Shown piece after piece: positions 33,547 to 42,366 of a stretch of 64,000 nt of DNA (its first letter is position 1; the number at the start of each line of letters is the position of its first letter). Under the pieces are notes generated by a model. That model was not told where the DNA came from. It saw only the letters and a program-made list of their open reading frames with translations, and made no database searches. Origin of the DNA: Actinomycetales bacterium. Lineage in GTDB: Bacteria; Actinomycetota; Actinomycetes; S36-B12; UBA5976. Both the position numbers and the translations under genes were made by a program. The stretch spans positions 68,742-132,741 of the forward strand of contig JAIXQF010000001.1 of the NCBI GenBank assembly GCA_027484085.1. The letters run 5' to 3'.

Positions 33547-33963
33547 ATGCGCAATTCCAGATATCGTTACTCCCGTCTAGTTATGATCATCGGATCAATC
33601 GTGTTTGCGATTAGTGCCGGCGTATTGCTTATTGACCCTTCAGCTTTCGTATCCTTCATTGGCTTAACTTCTAACGAATCAGCTATTTGGTCATTTAGAT
33701 TGACCGGTGTTGTTCTTGTTGCGCTATCGACTCACATGGCGACAACGTCACGACATGCAGCTGATCCTGCGTTCCGACGCGCAGCATTACTTATGGTTTT
33801 AGTTTCAATTGGTTTAGCAGTGCTTACTTACCTGGCACCTGGTACGTCGACTACGGGGCGCTGGATTTTTGTCGGAATAGGTGCTGGCTTTGCAGCCTTG
33901 TATTTGATCACCCTTCCGATTAAGTCCATCGGTTACCAGGAAGAGCACACAAACAGCGCATGA
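33547..33963 (+). CDS. four-helix membrane protein, unknown
   Basis: 138 aa with four hydrophobic segments (about 10-32, 45-63, 76-95, 105-125) and short loops; a basic N-terminus (RNSRYRYSR) suggests an inside start. No catalytic or metal-binding motif. It overlaps the P450 gene by four bases (ATGA), so the two are co-translated, which hints that the P450 substrate or redox partner is membrane-linked. Not assigned to a family. Confidence 0.7.
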   Translation: MRNSRYRYSRLVMIIGSIVFAISAGVLLIDPSAFVSFIGLTSNESAIWSFRLTGVVLVALSTHMATTSRHAADPAFRRAALLMVLVSIGLAVLTYLAPGTSTTGRWIFVGIGAGFAALYLITLPIKSIGYQEEHTNSA

Positions 33964-35162
33964 GTCTTGGTGATGTTTTAGATACTCGGGATCCGGCAAC
34001 GGTTGCCAATCCATACGACATTTATCGACAACTTCGCGCCAGTAGAGATTTGGTATGGAGCGATCGACTAGGTCTCTGGCTAGCTCCAACACACGAAACT
34101 GCAAACGCAACCTTAAGAAACAAAAGTTTAGGTCGGCTCTACACGCCGCAAGAGCCATTTGACGAATGGGAAATCTTTAATTGGTTACATTCTGATTCAA
34201 TTTTGGATAGCGAACCACCTAAGCACACCAGACTTCGATCTTTGGTTCAAAAGGCCTTCACGCCTGGCAGAATCGCCGCCTTAGAACCAAACATTCAGGA
34301 TATTTGTAACCAACTATTAGATGCCGCTGACGAAAAAATCTCTAGTTCTGGAAGTTTCGACATCTTGGCGGATTATGCCGAGCCATTGCCAGTCCTAGTT
34401 ATTGCAGACCTCTTGGGTGTGCCTAGGGACATGGCAAATGACTTGCGCCGTTGGTCACAAGACATCGTGAAGATGTATGAGTACGGACGTTCTCGTGAGC
34501 AAGAGCTAGCGGCCCAAAAAGCCGGTTTTGAATTTAGCTCGTACATTTCTGATCTAGCTGCAAAACGAAAAGTTGACCCACAGTCAGATTTGATCACCGC
34601 CCTAGTTGAAGTTGAAGAACAAGGTGAAAAACTCAATGAGCACGAGTTAATCGCCATGTGCGTACTTCTACTTAATGCTGGGCATGAGGCATCGGTTAAT
34701 GGTTTTGGAAATGGCATGGTTGCGATGTTTCGCCGTCAGGAACAACTTGAATTAATGAAGAGTGCTCCAAGAGAACTCACCGAAACGGCCGTCGAAGAAA
34801 TGATGCGATTTGATTCGCCACTTCATATGTTTGAGCGAACTGCAACTAGCGAAACAGTGGTTGGTGAAACTACAGTTCTTCCTGGCCAAAAGGTTGTTGC
34901 CATGCTTGGTTCTGCAAATCGTGACGAAGAGGTATTCGAAAACACCGACACCTTCGACCTAACTAGAAAACATAATCCACACATTGCATTTGGAGCAGGC
35001 ATTCATTTCTGTATTGGTGCACCACTTGCACGACTAGAGATGCAAAACTCGCTTCCGATGCTGTTTGAGCGATTTCCGAATCTTCAGCTCGCGGGTACAC
35101 CAATTCAGCGTCCAACATTTGTATTGCGAGGCTGGGAAACCATCCCTGCCAATAACAGCTAG
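33960..35162 (+). CDS. cytochrome P450
   Basis: 400 aa, soluble bacterial class. The heme-Cys motif is FGAGIHFCIGAPLARLEM, ExxR is in EEMMRFDSPLHMFERT, and the I-helix reads LLLNAGHEASVNGFGNG. In the I-helix the proton-relay alcohol is Ser after Ala, rather than the common E-T-T. No ferredoxin or ferredoxin reductase is adjacent. Substrate unknown. Its stop directly abuts the convergent menF stop. Leaderless promoter upstream of the co-translated membrane protein. Confidence 0.93.
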   Translation: MSLGDVLDTRDPATVANPYDIYRQLRASRDLVWSDRLGLWLAPTHETANATLRNKSLGRLYTPQEPFDEWEIFNWLHSDSILDSEPPKHTRLRSLVQKAFTPGRIAALEPNIQDICNQLLDAADEKISSSGSFDILADYAEPLPVLVIADLLGVPRDMANDLRRWSQDIVKMYEYGRSREQELAAQKAGFEFSSYISDLAAKRKVDPQSDLITALVEVEEQGEKLNEHELIAMCVLLLNAGHEASVNGFGNGMVAMFRRQEQLELMKSAPRELTETAVEEMMRFDSPLHMFERTATSETVVGETTVLPGQKVVAMLGSANRDEEVFENTDTFDLTRKHNPHIAFGAGIHFCIGAPLARLEMQNSLPMLFERFPNLQLAGTPIQRPTFVLRGWETIPANNS

Positions 35163-36425
35163 TTATTCCAGCGCGGATTTCATTGCAGCAAACTTGGCCT
35201 GGGACTCGGCAACTTCAGATTCACCGGTTGAACCTGCGACAATGCCACAGCCAGCAAACAATCGCAAGGTTTTGCGGTCCTCGGATTCAATCAGGGCACA
35301 ACGAAGAGCAATTCCAAATTCACCATCACCATTTGCTGCCAACCAACCGACCGGTGCGGAGTAGCGACCTCGATCCATGCCTTCGAGTTCCCGAATCAAA
35401 TGTGAAGCGCGCTCCGTTGGAGTTCCACATACAGCGGCTGTTGGATGTAAAGATGCAGCAAGAGCAAGTGCGGGTGCTGCGTCAACAAGTTCACCCGTTA
35501 CGTCGGTTGCTAAGTGTTGAACATTAGCCAAGCGCAATACAAATGGGCGATCAGGCACATTTAAATCTGTGCAATGTGAAGCAAGTGCAGCCGCAACCGA
35601 TTCAACAGCGTAAACGTGTTCTTCTTGATCTTTGTCAGAGTCGAGTAACTCGGCAGCAAGCTGACCATCTCGATCTGTGTCACGACTGCGACGCATCGTG
35701 CCGGCAAGTACCCGACTTGTAACGTGTTCGCCATCGCGACGAATCAAAAGTTCTGGAGTCGCACCCACAAGTCCGTCGACACAAAACGTCCAACATTCTG
35801 GAAACGATTCATTTAGTCGGGTTAACAGCGCACCAACATGTACTGGCTGGTCAAGCTGCGCCACAATGTCGCGCGCCAAAACAACTTTGTCTAATTCACC
35901 AGCATTGATTCTGGTGACCGCGTTGTCGACAGCAGACTGCCATTCTGAAATTGGTCGAGATCCAGGCAGCCAGGTGACGTTGTTTAAACCTTGAGGAACT
36001 ATTCGAGGATGTGTTACTTCACTTTTTACTTTGGCAACATCAGAATCGGAGATCGCAACATTACTGGTAATCGTTAACCTAGTTCCAGATTCGTTCCGAA
36101 TGATTGCAACTTCTGGAATAACCAGAACGGAAAGCCCTGGATCTTTATCGAATGCAAATGACGCAAATGCAACTGGCTCATCTCCATTGGAAATTGAGCA
36201 CTGTTGGGTCCACCAGCGTTGCGCGCGACTAAAGCGCTCCGGGCCATTGAATGAACTTCTAGCAACTTCGCCCCAGCCGACAATACCCGTCTGGTCAGTT
36301 GGCATTCCTTTTACCCAAGCCAAGCCACCATCAGCAGGTAAGAGTGAAAGCAAATTTGGGATGTCAGGTAATTCAACGGTTCGTACGAACAAGTTGGTCT
36401 CTTGATCCACGGCGAATAATGTCAT
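35163..36425 (-). CDS. menF: isochorismate synthase
   Basis: 420 aa, chorismate-binding family. Motifs: ELDKVVLARDIVAQ, AGTMRRSRDTDRDGQLAAELLDSDKDQEEH, ALAASLHPTAAVCGTPTERA and REGMDRGRYSAPVGW-like LEGMDRGRYSAPVGW. It converts chorismate to isochorismate for MenD. Siderophore-type EntC cannot be excluded by sequence alone, but the men gene setting argues for MenF. Divergent from menG across 121 bases. Confidence 0.9.
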   Translation of the reverse strand: MTLFAVDQETNLFVRTVELPDIPNLLSLLPADGGLAWVKGMPTDQTGIVGWGEVARSSFNGPERFSRAQRWWTQQCSISNGDEPVAFASFAFDKDPGLSVLVIPEVAIIRNESGTRLTITSNVAISDSDVAKVKSEVTHPRIVPQGLNNVTWLPGSRPISEWQSAVDNAVTRINAGELDKVVLARDIVAQLDQPVHVGALLTRLNESFPECWTFCVDGLVGATPELLIRRDGEHVTSRVLAGTMRRSRDTDRDGQLAAELLDSDKDQEEHVYAVESVAAALASHCTDLNVPDRPFVLRLANVQHLATDVTGELVDAAPALALAASLHPTAAVCGTPTERASHLIRELEGMDRGRYSAPVGWLAANGDGEFGIALRCALIESEDRKTLRLFAGCGIVAGSTGESEVAESQAKFAAMKSALE

Positions 36426-36546
36426 AACCCATTAAGCCTACGATGACTTTCGAATATAGGCATTTGCGTATTGATGCCAGAGAATTCCTGCTCGGCTGAA
36501 TAAGTCATGGAAATGCGGTGCACTTAAAAGATGGCAGACTAGAAGC

Positions 36547-37236
36547 ATGTCTCGCGCCAACCTAAACAAAGAGCCTCATGAAGTAGCTGCCATGTTTGAT
36601 GCAGTTGCCAAGAAGTATGACATTACAAATGATGTGCTTAGCCTGGGCCAAACTCGAAGCTGGCGAAAAGCGGTTGTCTCCGCAGTAGCCCCAACAGCTG
36701 GTGAAGAAATCCTCGATTTAGCAGCTGGCACAGGTACCAGCACGCAGCCGTTTTATGAAGCCGGGGCAAATCCCATCGCATGTGATTTCAGCGTTGGAAT
36801 GCTCGAAGTTGGGCGCAAGCAATACCCGCATTTAACTTTTGTTCAGGGCGATGCCATGAATTTGCCATTTGCGGATGAAACTTTTGACGCTGTGACAATT
36901 TCATTCGGACTCCGAAATGTTCAAGATCCGAAGAAAGCTTTGGCTGAAATGTTCAGAGTTGCAAAGCCAGGGGCTCGGTTAGTCGTTTGTGAATTTAGTC
37001 ATCCAACTTGGTCACCTTTCCGAAAGGTGTACCTGGAGTACTTAATGAAGGCACTTCCAGCAGTTGCAAACAAGATGTCCAGTAATCCAGAGGCGTATGT
37101 TTATTTGGCAGATTCAATTCGTGCGTGGCCAAATCAAGCGGAATTGAGTGAAATCATCTTGGCTTCAGGTTGGAAAACTTGCGAATATCGCGATTTAAGC
37201 GGGGGCATAGTTGCCCTGCATAGGGCAACTAAATAG
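36547..37236 (+). CDS. menG: demethylmenaquinone methyltransferase
   Basis: 229 aa, UbiE/Men[27 protein letters not shown] is the family opening; SAM site [20 protein letters not shown]; then [23 protein letters not shown] and the C-terminal [16 protein letters not shown]. It methylates demethylmenaquinone, the final quinone step. The last eight codons plus stop form the first copy of a 31-bp tandem repeat that continues downstream. Confidence 0.95.
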   Translation: MSRANLNKEPHEVAAMFDAVAKKYDITNDVLSLGQTRSWRKAVVSAVAPTAGEEILDLAAGTGTSTQPFYEAGANPIACDFSVGMLEVGRKQYPHLTFVQGDAMNLPFADETFDAVTISFGLRNVQDPKKALAEMFRVAKPGARLVVCEFSHPTWSPFRKVYLEYLMKALPAVANKMSSNPEAYVYLADSIRAWPNQAELSEIILASGWKTCEYRDLSGGIVALHRATK

Positions 37237-37326
37237 GAGACGTGCCCTGCATAGGGCAACTAAATAGGACACGTGCCCTGCATAGGGCAACTAAATAGGA
37301 AACGTGCCCTGCATAGGGCAACTAAC
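37208..37326 (+). repeat. 31-bp tandem repeat (about 3.7 copies) derived from the menG 3' end
   Basis: Copies start at 37212, 37243, 37274 and 37305. Each contains TGCCCTGCATAGGGCAACTA followed (in the first three) by AATAGGANACG, where N is G, C, A in order; the fourth diverges after ACTAA. Each unit holds the inverted repeat GCCCT-GCAT-AGGGC, so the RNA would form a row of small hairpins. Copy 1 is coding (end of menG); copies 2-4 are not. Confidence 0.95.
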
Positions 37327-37378
37327 TAACCACCCAAAAGTGACCTGCTCGACTAAAGCAAATAAACTAAAGGCGCAT

Positions 37379-37396
37379 TAGTGAATTTTTTCACAA
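37379..37396. promoter_or_regulatory. Rex operator candidate upstream of nuoA
   Basis: TA-GTGAA-TTTT-TTCAC-AA agrees with the Rex operator form TTGTGAANNNNTTCACAA at all but one defined base. It lies 75 bases before the nuoA GTG. A TAGGAT -10-like hexamer is at 37435. Rex is encoded in this window, and nuo is an established Rex target in Streptomyces. Confidence 0.7.
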
Positions 37397-37470
37397 ACGC
37401 ACAAACCTTGATTTTTTAAGGGGCTTTTCGCCTCTAGGATTGATCCGAGCAATCGAAAGGTGGCCTAACC

Positions 37471-37839
37471 GTGGGACAGGGAAACGTATACCTACCCATT
37501 TTCTTCTTAGGTCTCTTGGCATTTGGTTTTGCAGTTTTCTCAGTAGCAGCTGCTTCATTCACAGGACCAAAAAGATACAACCGCGCCAAAGTAGACGCCT
37601 ATGAATGTGGAATTCAGCCAGCCCAAGCGCAACTTGGTGGTGGTCGGTTCCCAGTTAAGTACTACATCACCGCGATGCTCTTCATTATTTTTGATATTGA
37701 AATCGTGTTTCTATACCCATGGGCAGTTTCGTTTGATGCCCTTGGACTATTTGGCTTAATTGAAATGATCATTTTCATCCTCACAGTTCTAGTTGCGTAT
37801 GCCTTCGTCTGGCGTCGCGGTGGACTTGAGTGGGATTAA
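37471..37839 (+). CDS. nuoA: NADH-quinone oxidoreductase subunit A
   Basis: 122 aa, three membrane helices. [41 protein letters not shown] is split here by the typical conserved Cys loop and the acidic helix (FDIE). GTG start after GAAAGG. First gene of a complete nuoA-N operon preceded by a 234-base region containing the menG repeats and the Rex-type operator. Confidence 0.96.
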   Translation: MGQGNVYLPIFFLGLLAFGFAVFSVAAASFTGPKRYNRAKVDAYECGIQPAQAQLGGGRFPVKYYITAMLFIIFDIEIVFLYPWAVSFDALGLFGLIEMIIFILTVLVAYAFVWRRGGLEWD

Positions 37840-37855
37840 GAAGTTAGAGGACAAA

Positions 37856-38410
37856 ATGGGATTAGAAGAGAAACTGCCAAGTGGTGTTCTACTAACCACG
37901 GTCGAAGGTTTGGCAGGGTATGCCCGTAAGAACTCACTTTGGCCAGCAACATTCGGACTTGCCTGCTGCGCAATCGAGATGATGGCATCAGGTGCAGGTC
38001 GTTATGACTTAGCTCGTTTTGGTATGGAAGTTTTCCGCGCCTCACCTCGACAAGCTGACCTAATGATCGTTGCTGGTCGCGTTAGCCAAAAAATGGCTCC
38101 AGTACTTCGTCAGATTTACGATCAAATGCCAGAACCAAAGTGGGTTCTAGCTATGGGTGCCTGTGCATCTTCTGGCGGCATGTTCAACAACTATGCAATC
38201 GTGCAAGGTGTTGACCACGTTGTTCCAGTCGACATCTACTTGCCAGGTTGCCCACCACGACCAGAAATGCTGATCGATGCATTACTAAAGCTTCACGAAC
38301 AAATTGGCGACACCAAGCTAGGCGTAAACCGTAAACGCGAAGTTATTGAACTTGAAAAAGAAGCATTACTAGCAACTCCAGTTACGGCACAACGAGGTTT
38401 GTTGCGATGA
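37856..38410 (+). CDS. nuoB: NADH-quinone oxidoreductase subunit B
   Basis: 184 aa from the ATG at 37856 (AGAGGA upstream); the track ORF starts too early inside nuoA. N2 cluster ligands: [11 protein letters not shown] (tandem Cys), [11 protein letters not shown] and [10 protein letters not shown]. It carries the last Fe-S centre before quinone. nuoC overlaps by four bases. Confidence 0.97.
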   Translation: MGLEEKLPSGVLLTTVEGLAGYARKNSLWPATFGLACCAIEMMASGAGRYDLARFGMEVFRASPRQADLMIVAGRVSQKMAPVLRQIYDQMPEPKWVLAMGACASSGGMFNNYAIVQGVDHVVPVDIYLPGCPPRPEMLIDALLKLHEQIGDTKLGVNRKREVIELEKEALLATPVTAQRGLLR

Positions 38411-39102
38411 GTAATGAAGTAGTCCACAACGGACAACCGCTACTTGAAGTTACAAGTGCTAGCCAAGGTATGTTTGGCGCGAATGGTTCTGGCGACACAT
38501 CAGGTTTTGGTGGCTTAGCCACGGTAGTACCGGTTCCAGCACCATCCGAACGCCCATTTGGAAGCTACTTTGATGAACTTGCAGATGAATTGGCTGCTGC
38601 ATTGCCAGACTTCAAATCATCTTGGGATCAGGCAATTGAAAAAGTCGTGGTCGATCGTGGTGAATTAACTTTGCATGTGCGACCAAGTGAATTAGTTGCG
38701 TTGGCTACCGCTCTGCGTGATGAACCAGGTTTACGTTTTGAACTTTGCCTCGGTGTCAGCGGCGTACATTACCCAGAACATAAAGATCGGGAATTGCACG
38801 CGGTTTACCATTTCCGTTCCTTGACTCATAACCGTCGAATCAGACTTGAAGTTTCAGTGCCTGATTCAAATCGACACATTCCGTCAATCATGTCGGTTTA
38901 TCCAACCAACGACTGGCATGAGCGCGAGGCTTATGACTTCTTTGGAATCATCTTTGATGGCCATCCGCATTTAATTCGCATCATGATGCCGGATGATTGG
39001 CAAGGCCATCCGCAGCGCAAGGACTATCCACTTGGTGGTGTTCCCGTTGAATACAAGGGAGCAACAATTCCACCTCCTGATACCCGGAGGTCATACAGCT
39101 AA
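38407..39102 (+). CDS. nuoC: NADH-quinone oxidoreductase subunit C
   Basis: 231 aa, separate from NuoD. The core has [35 protein letters not shown] and [14 protein letters not shown]. An N-terminal extension of about 40 aa is Gly/Ser-rich, as in other Actinobacteria. Overlaps nuoB (ATGA) and nuoD (TAATG). Confidence 0.96.
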   Translation: MSNEVVHNGQPLLEVTSASQGMFGANGSGDTSGFGGLATVVPVPAPSERPFGSYFDELADELAAALPDFKSSWDQAIEKVVVDRGELTLHVRPSELVALATALRDEPGLRFELCLGVSGVHYPEHKDRELHAVYHFRSLTHNRRIRLEVSVPDSNRHIPSIMSVYPTNDWHEREAYDFFGIIFDGHPHLIRIMMPDDWQGHPQRKDYPLGGVPVEYKGATIPPPDTRRSYS

Positions 39103-40421
39103 TGTCCGATACTTACTCACCGACTTACGAAACAACAGAAGGTCGTGTCCACACCGTAATGGGCCAAGACTGGGATTCAGTCTTAGGTGCCGCCGAAGGC
39201 CAGTCCGAACGAGTTGTTGTAAACATGGGTCCACAGCATCCATCTACACACGGCGTATTGCGTTTGATTTTGGAACTCGAAGGCGAATCTGTAACCGAAG
39301 CGCGCTGTGGAATTGGTTACTTGCACACCGGTATCGAAAAGAATCTTGAGTACCGCACTTGGACTCAGGGCGTAACTTTTGTTACTCGCATGGATTACCT
39401 TTCACCATTTTTCAATGAGGCTGCTTACTGCTTAGGCGTTGAAAAACTTCTAGGCATTACCGATCAAATTCCAGAGCGCGCCCAGATCATTCGAGTAATG
39501 ATGATGGAACTCAATCGTGTTTCTTCGCACTTGGTTGCACTCGCAACTGGCGGCATGGAACTTGGTGCACTCACCGCGATGATTTTTGGATTCCGTGAGC
39601 GTGAATCTGTCCTTGACTTATTCGAATTAGTCACTGGTCTACGCATGAATAGCGCTTACATTCGACCTGGTGGTGTGGCGCAAGACTTGCCAGCAGGCGC
39701 CGAGAAGCAAATTCGCGACACGATCATGGCACTGCCTCGCCGCATGAAAGACACTGCGGACATGTTGGTTGATAACTCAATTTGGCTTGCCAGAACTCAA
39801 GGGATTGGAAAGTTAGATCTTGCAGGCTGCATGGCGCTTGGAGTTACCGGTCCGGTACTACGCGCAACAGGCTTGCCAGAAGATCTTCGCAAGACTGCGC
39901 CATACAGCGGTTACGAGAATTACGAATTCGATGTAATGACCCAGACCACTTCCGATGCTTACGGTCGCTTCTTGATTCGTTTGACCGAAATGGAACAGTC
40001 ACTAAACATCGTTGAGCAATGTCTAGATCGTTTACAGCCAGGTGCAGTAATGGTTGAGGACAAAAAGATTGCTTGGCCAGCCCAACTTTCTATCGGTTCT
40101 GATGGTCAAGGAAACTCACTCGACCACATTCGTCACATCATGGGCGAATCAATGGAAGCTTTGATCCATCACTTCAAACTTGTCACTGAAGGTTTCCAAG
40201 TTCCGGCCGGTCAGGTCTATAGCGCAGTCGAGTCACCACGTGGTGAGCTTGGTGTTCATATAGTTTCTGACGGTGGAACTCGTCCTTACCGAGTTCATTA
40301 CCGGGATCCATCGTTTACAAATCTTCAAGCGGTTGCTGCAATGTGTGAAGGTGGACAGATTGCAGATGTAATTGCAGCAGTTGCCTCGATTGATCCAGTA
40401 ATGGGAGGCGTTGATCGCTAA
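39102..40421 (+). CDS. nuoD: NADH-quinone oxidoreductase subunit D
   Basis: 439 aa. [23 protein letters not shown] and [16 protein letters not shown], which form the quinone-binding cavity with NuoB, and the C-terminal [16 protein letters not shown] and DPVMGGVDR. The homologue of the hydrogenase large subunit without NiFe ligands. Coupled at both ends by TAATG overlaps. Confidence 0.97.
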   Translation: MSDTYSPTYETTEGRVHTVMGQDWDSVLGAAEGQSERVVVNMGPQHPSTHGVLRLILELEGESVTEARCGIGYLHTGIEKNLEYRTWTQGVTFVTRMDYLSPFFNEAAYCLGVEKLLGITDQIPERAQIIRVMMMELNRVSSHLVALATGGMELGALTAMIFGFRERESVLDLFELVTGLRMNSAYIRPGGVAQDLPAGAEKQIRDTIMALPRRMKDTADMLVDNSIWLARTQGIGKLDLAGCMALGVTGPVLRATGLPEDLRKTAPYSGYENYEFDVMTQTTSDAYGRFLIRLTEMEQSLNIVEQCLDRLQPGAVMVEDKKIAWPAQLSIGSDGQGNSLDHIRHIMGESMEALIHHFKLVTEGFQVPAGQVYSAVESPRGELGVHIVSDGGTRPYRVHYRDPSFTNLQAVAAMCEGGQIADVIAAVASIDPVMGGVDR

Positions 40422-41068
40422 TGTCACTTTCTGAATCAACCCGCATCCAAGCCCGCGAAATTATTTCGCGTTACCCACAGGCAAGATCAGCACTGCTTCC
40501 GATGTTGCACCTCGTGCAGTCTGAAGAAGGTTACGTAAGTGCTGATGGCATTGCGCTATGTGCCGAGGAACTTTCATTGACAACTGCCGAAGTTGCAGCT
40601 GTCGCAACTTTTTACACCATGTATCACCGCAAGCCAGCTGGCGAATATCACGTTGGAGTTTGCATTAACCCTGGTTGTGGAATTCTCGGTGGCGATGCAA
40701 TTTGGGAAAAACTAAGTTCCCGACTTGGTATTGGTCACGATGAAGTTACTCCGGATGGAAAAATCTCACTGGAACGCATCGAATGCCAGGCCGCTTGCAC
40801 GCACGCGCCTGTCATGACAGCTAACTGGGAGTTCTTGGACAACATGACCCCAGAGTCCGCCATCGACGTGGTTGAAAAACTTGCTGCTGGACGCGAGGTA
40901 TTGAGTACCCGTGGACCAAGAATTCGTACTTTCAAGGAAAACGAATTAACACTTGCCGGCTTCGACGACGGCTTAGTTGATGAAGGCGTTCAAGCAGATG
41001 AGCAAATGTTGGCTGGATTAAATCGCGCCAAAGAACTTGGCCAGAGTGCCCCAGGAGTAAAGAAATGA
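40421..41068 (+). CDS. nuoE: NADH-quinone oxidoreductase subunit E
   Basis: 215 aa. Thioredoxin-like 2Fe-2S subunit with ligands in VGVCINPGCGILGG (C-x4-C) and IECQAACTHAPVM (C-x3-C); all four cysteines of the N1a cluster are present. N-terminal helical bundle LPMLHLVQSEEGYVS. Part of the NADH input module with NuoF and NuoG. Confidence 0.96.
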   Translation: MSLSESTRIQAREIISRYPQARSALLPMLHLVQSEEGYVSADGIALCAEELSLTTAEVAAVATFYTMYHRKPAGEYHVGVCINPGCGILGGDAIWEKLSSRLGIGHDEVTPDGKISLERIECQAACTHAPVMTANWEFLDNMTPESAIDVVEKLAAGREVLSTRGPRIRTFKENELTLAGFDDGLVDEGVQADEQMLAGLNRAKELGQSAPGVKK

Positions 41069-42366
41069 CATTAACTCCAGTATTAAGCGCACATTGGGAT
41101 GAGGTTGACTCGTACAAAATTGGCGGTTACATGCGCCATGGTGGATACACCGCATTCAAGAAAGCTTTTGCAACTGGTCCGGATGAAATCATTTCTTTGG
41201 TTAAGGATTCCGGGTTACGTGGACGTGGTGGCGCGGGTTTCCCAACCGGACTCAAGTGGAGTTTCGTTCCGCAAGGAGACGGTAAACCTCACTACCTAGT
41301 AATCAACGCTGATGAATCTGAACCAGGCGCTTGCAAAGATATTCCATTAATGATGGCGAACCCACATTCGTTGATTGAAGGAATCATCATCGCGGCTTAC
41401 GCAATGCGCGCAAACCACGCTTTCATTTATTTGCGTGGTGAAGTTCCGCACGTCTTCCGCCGCGTTAATAATGCAATTCGCGAAGCCTACGCAGCGGGTT
41501 ACCTAGGCAAGAACATCATGGGGTCTGGCTTTGATCTAGAAGTTGTTCTTCATGCTGGTGCTGGTGCTTACATTTGCGGTGAAGAAACTGCGCTTCTTGA
41601 TTCGCTTGAAGGTCGTCGCGGTCAGCCACGACTAAAGCCACCATTCCCAGCTGTTGCTGGACTTTATGCTTCGCCATCATGTGTAAACAACGTTGAGACT
41701 ATTGCAAACATTCCTTACATTGTTAACAACGGTGTTGACTGGTTTAAGTCGTTTGGAACTGAAAAGTCCCCAGGCTTTAAATTGTTTGCTGTTTCTGGAC
41801 ATGTAAACCGTCCAGGAATTTATGAAACCCCACTTGGAATCACAATGCGTGAGCTTCTTGAGCACGCTGGGGGAGTTCGTAACGGGCACAAGGTTAAGTT
41901 CTGGCTACCAGGTGGATCTTCAGTTCCAATGTTGACTCCAGACTTGCTGGATACTCCACTAACTTATGAAGACATTGCTGCTGCTGGATCCATGCTTGGA
42001 ACTGGCACACCAATGATTTTCGATGAAACAACTTCAGTTGTTCGTGCCGTCACTGGTTGGTTAGCTTTCTACAAGCACGAATCATGTGGCAAGTGCACCC
42101 CATGTCGGGAAGGCACTTGGTGGCTAAGTGATGTCCTGCATCGCTTCGAAGATGGTCATGGCACCGAGGCAGATCTGGACAAGTTAATTGACATCTGTTC
42201 TCAAATTGCAGGTCGCTCCTTCTGTGCATTAGGTGATGCAGCAGCAACTCCATTCCCGGCCGCACTGAAGTACTTCCGCGACGAATTTGTTCAGGCAACA
42301 AATACGCCAGCAAATGAAAGTTTCGATCCAGTGGCAGCCACTGTATTCGCAGGAGCAACTCGATGA
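41065..42366 (+). CDS. nuoF: NADH-quinone oxidoreductase subunit F
   Basis: 433 aa. FMN/NADH site: GLRGRGGAGFPTGLKWSF and GAGAYICGEETALLDSLEGRRGQPR. N3 cluster: ESCGKCTPCREGTWW plus the later Cys in SFCALGDAA. It accepts hydride from NADH. Four-base overlaps with both neighbours. Confidence 0.97.
   Translation: MTLTPVLSAHWDEVDSYKIGGYMRHGGYTAFKKAFATGPDEIISLVKDSGLRGRGGAGFPTGLKWSFVPQGDGKPHYLVINADESEPGACKDIPLMMANPHSLIEGIIIAAYAMRANHAFIYLRGEVPHVFRRVNNAIREAYAAGYLGKNIMGSGFDLEVVLHAGAGAYICGEETALLDSLEGRRGQPRLKPPFPAVAGLYASPSCVNNVETIANIPYIVNNGVDWFKSFGTEKSPGFKLFAVSGHVNRPGIYETPLGITMRELLEHAGGVRNGHKVKFWLPGGSSVPMLTPDLLDTPLTYEDIAAAGSMLGTGTPMIFDETTSVVRAVTGWLAFYKHESCGKCTPCREGTWWLSDVLHRFEDGHGTEADLDKLIDICSQIAGRSFCALGDAAATPFPAALKYFRDEFVQATNTPANESFDPVAATVFAGATR

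Noticed and set aside
37208-37326. CRISPR array
   Set aside because: Repeats are directly contiguous at 31 bp with no unique spacers, only a single variable base, and no cas genes; copy 1 is coding sequence of menG.
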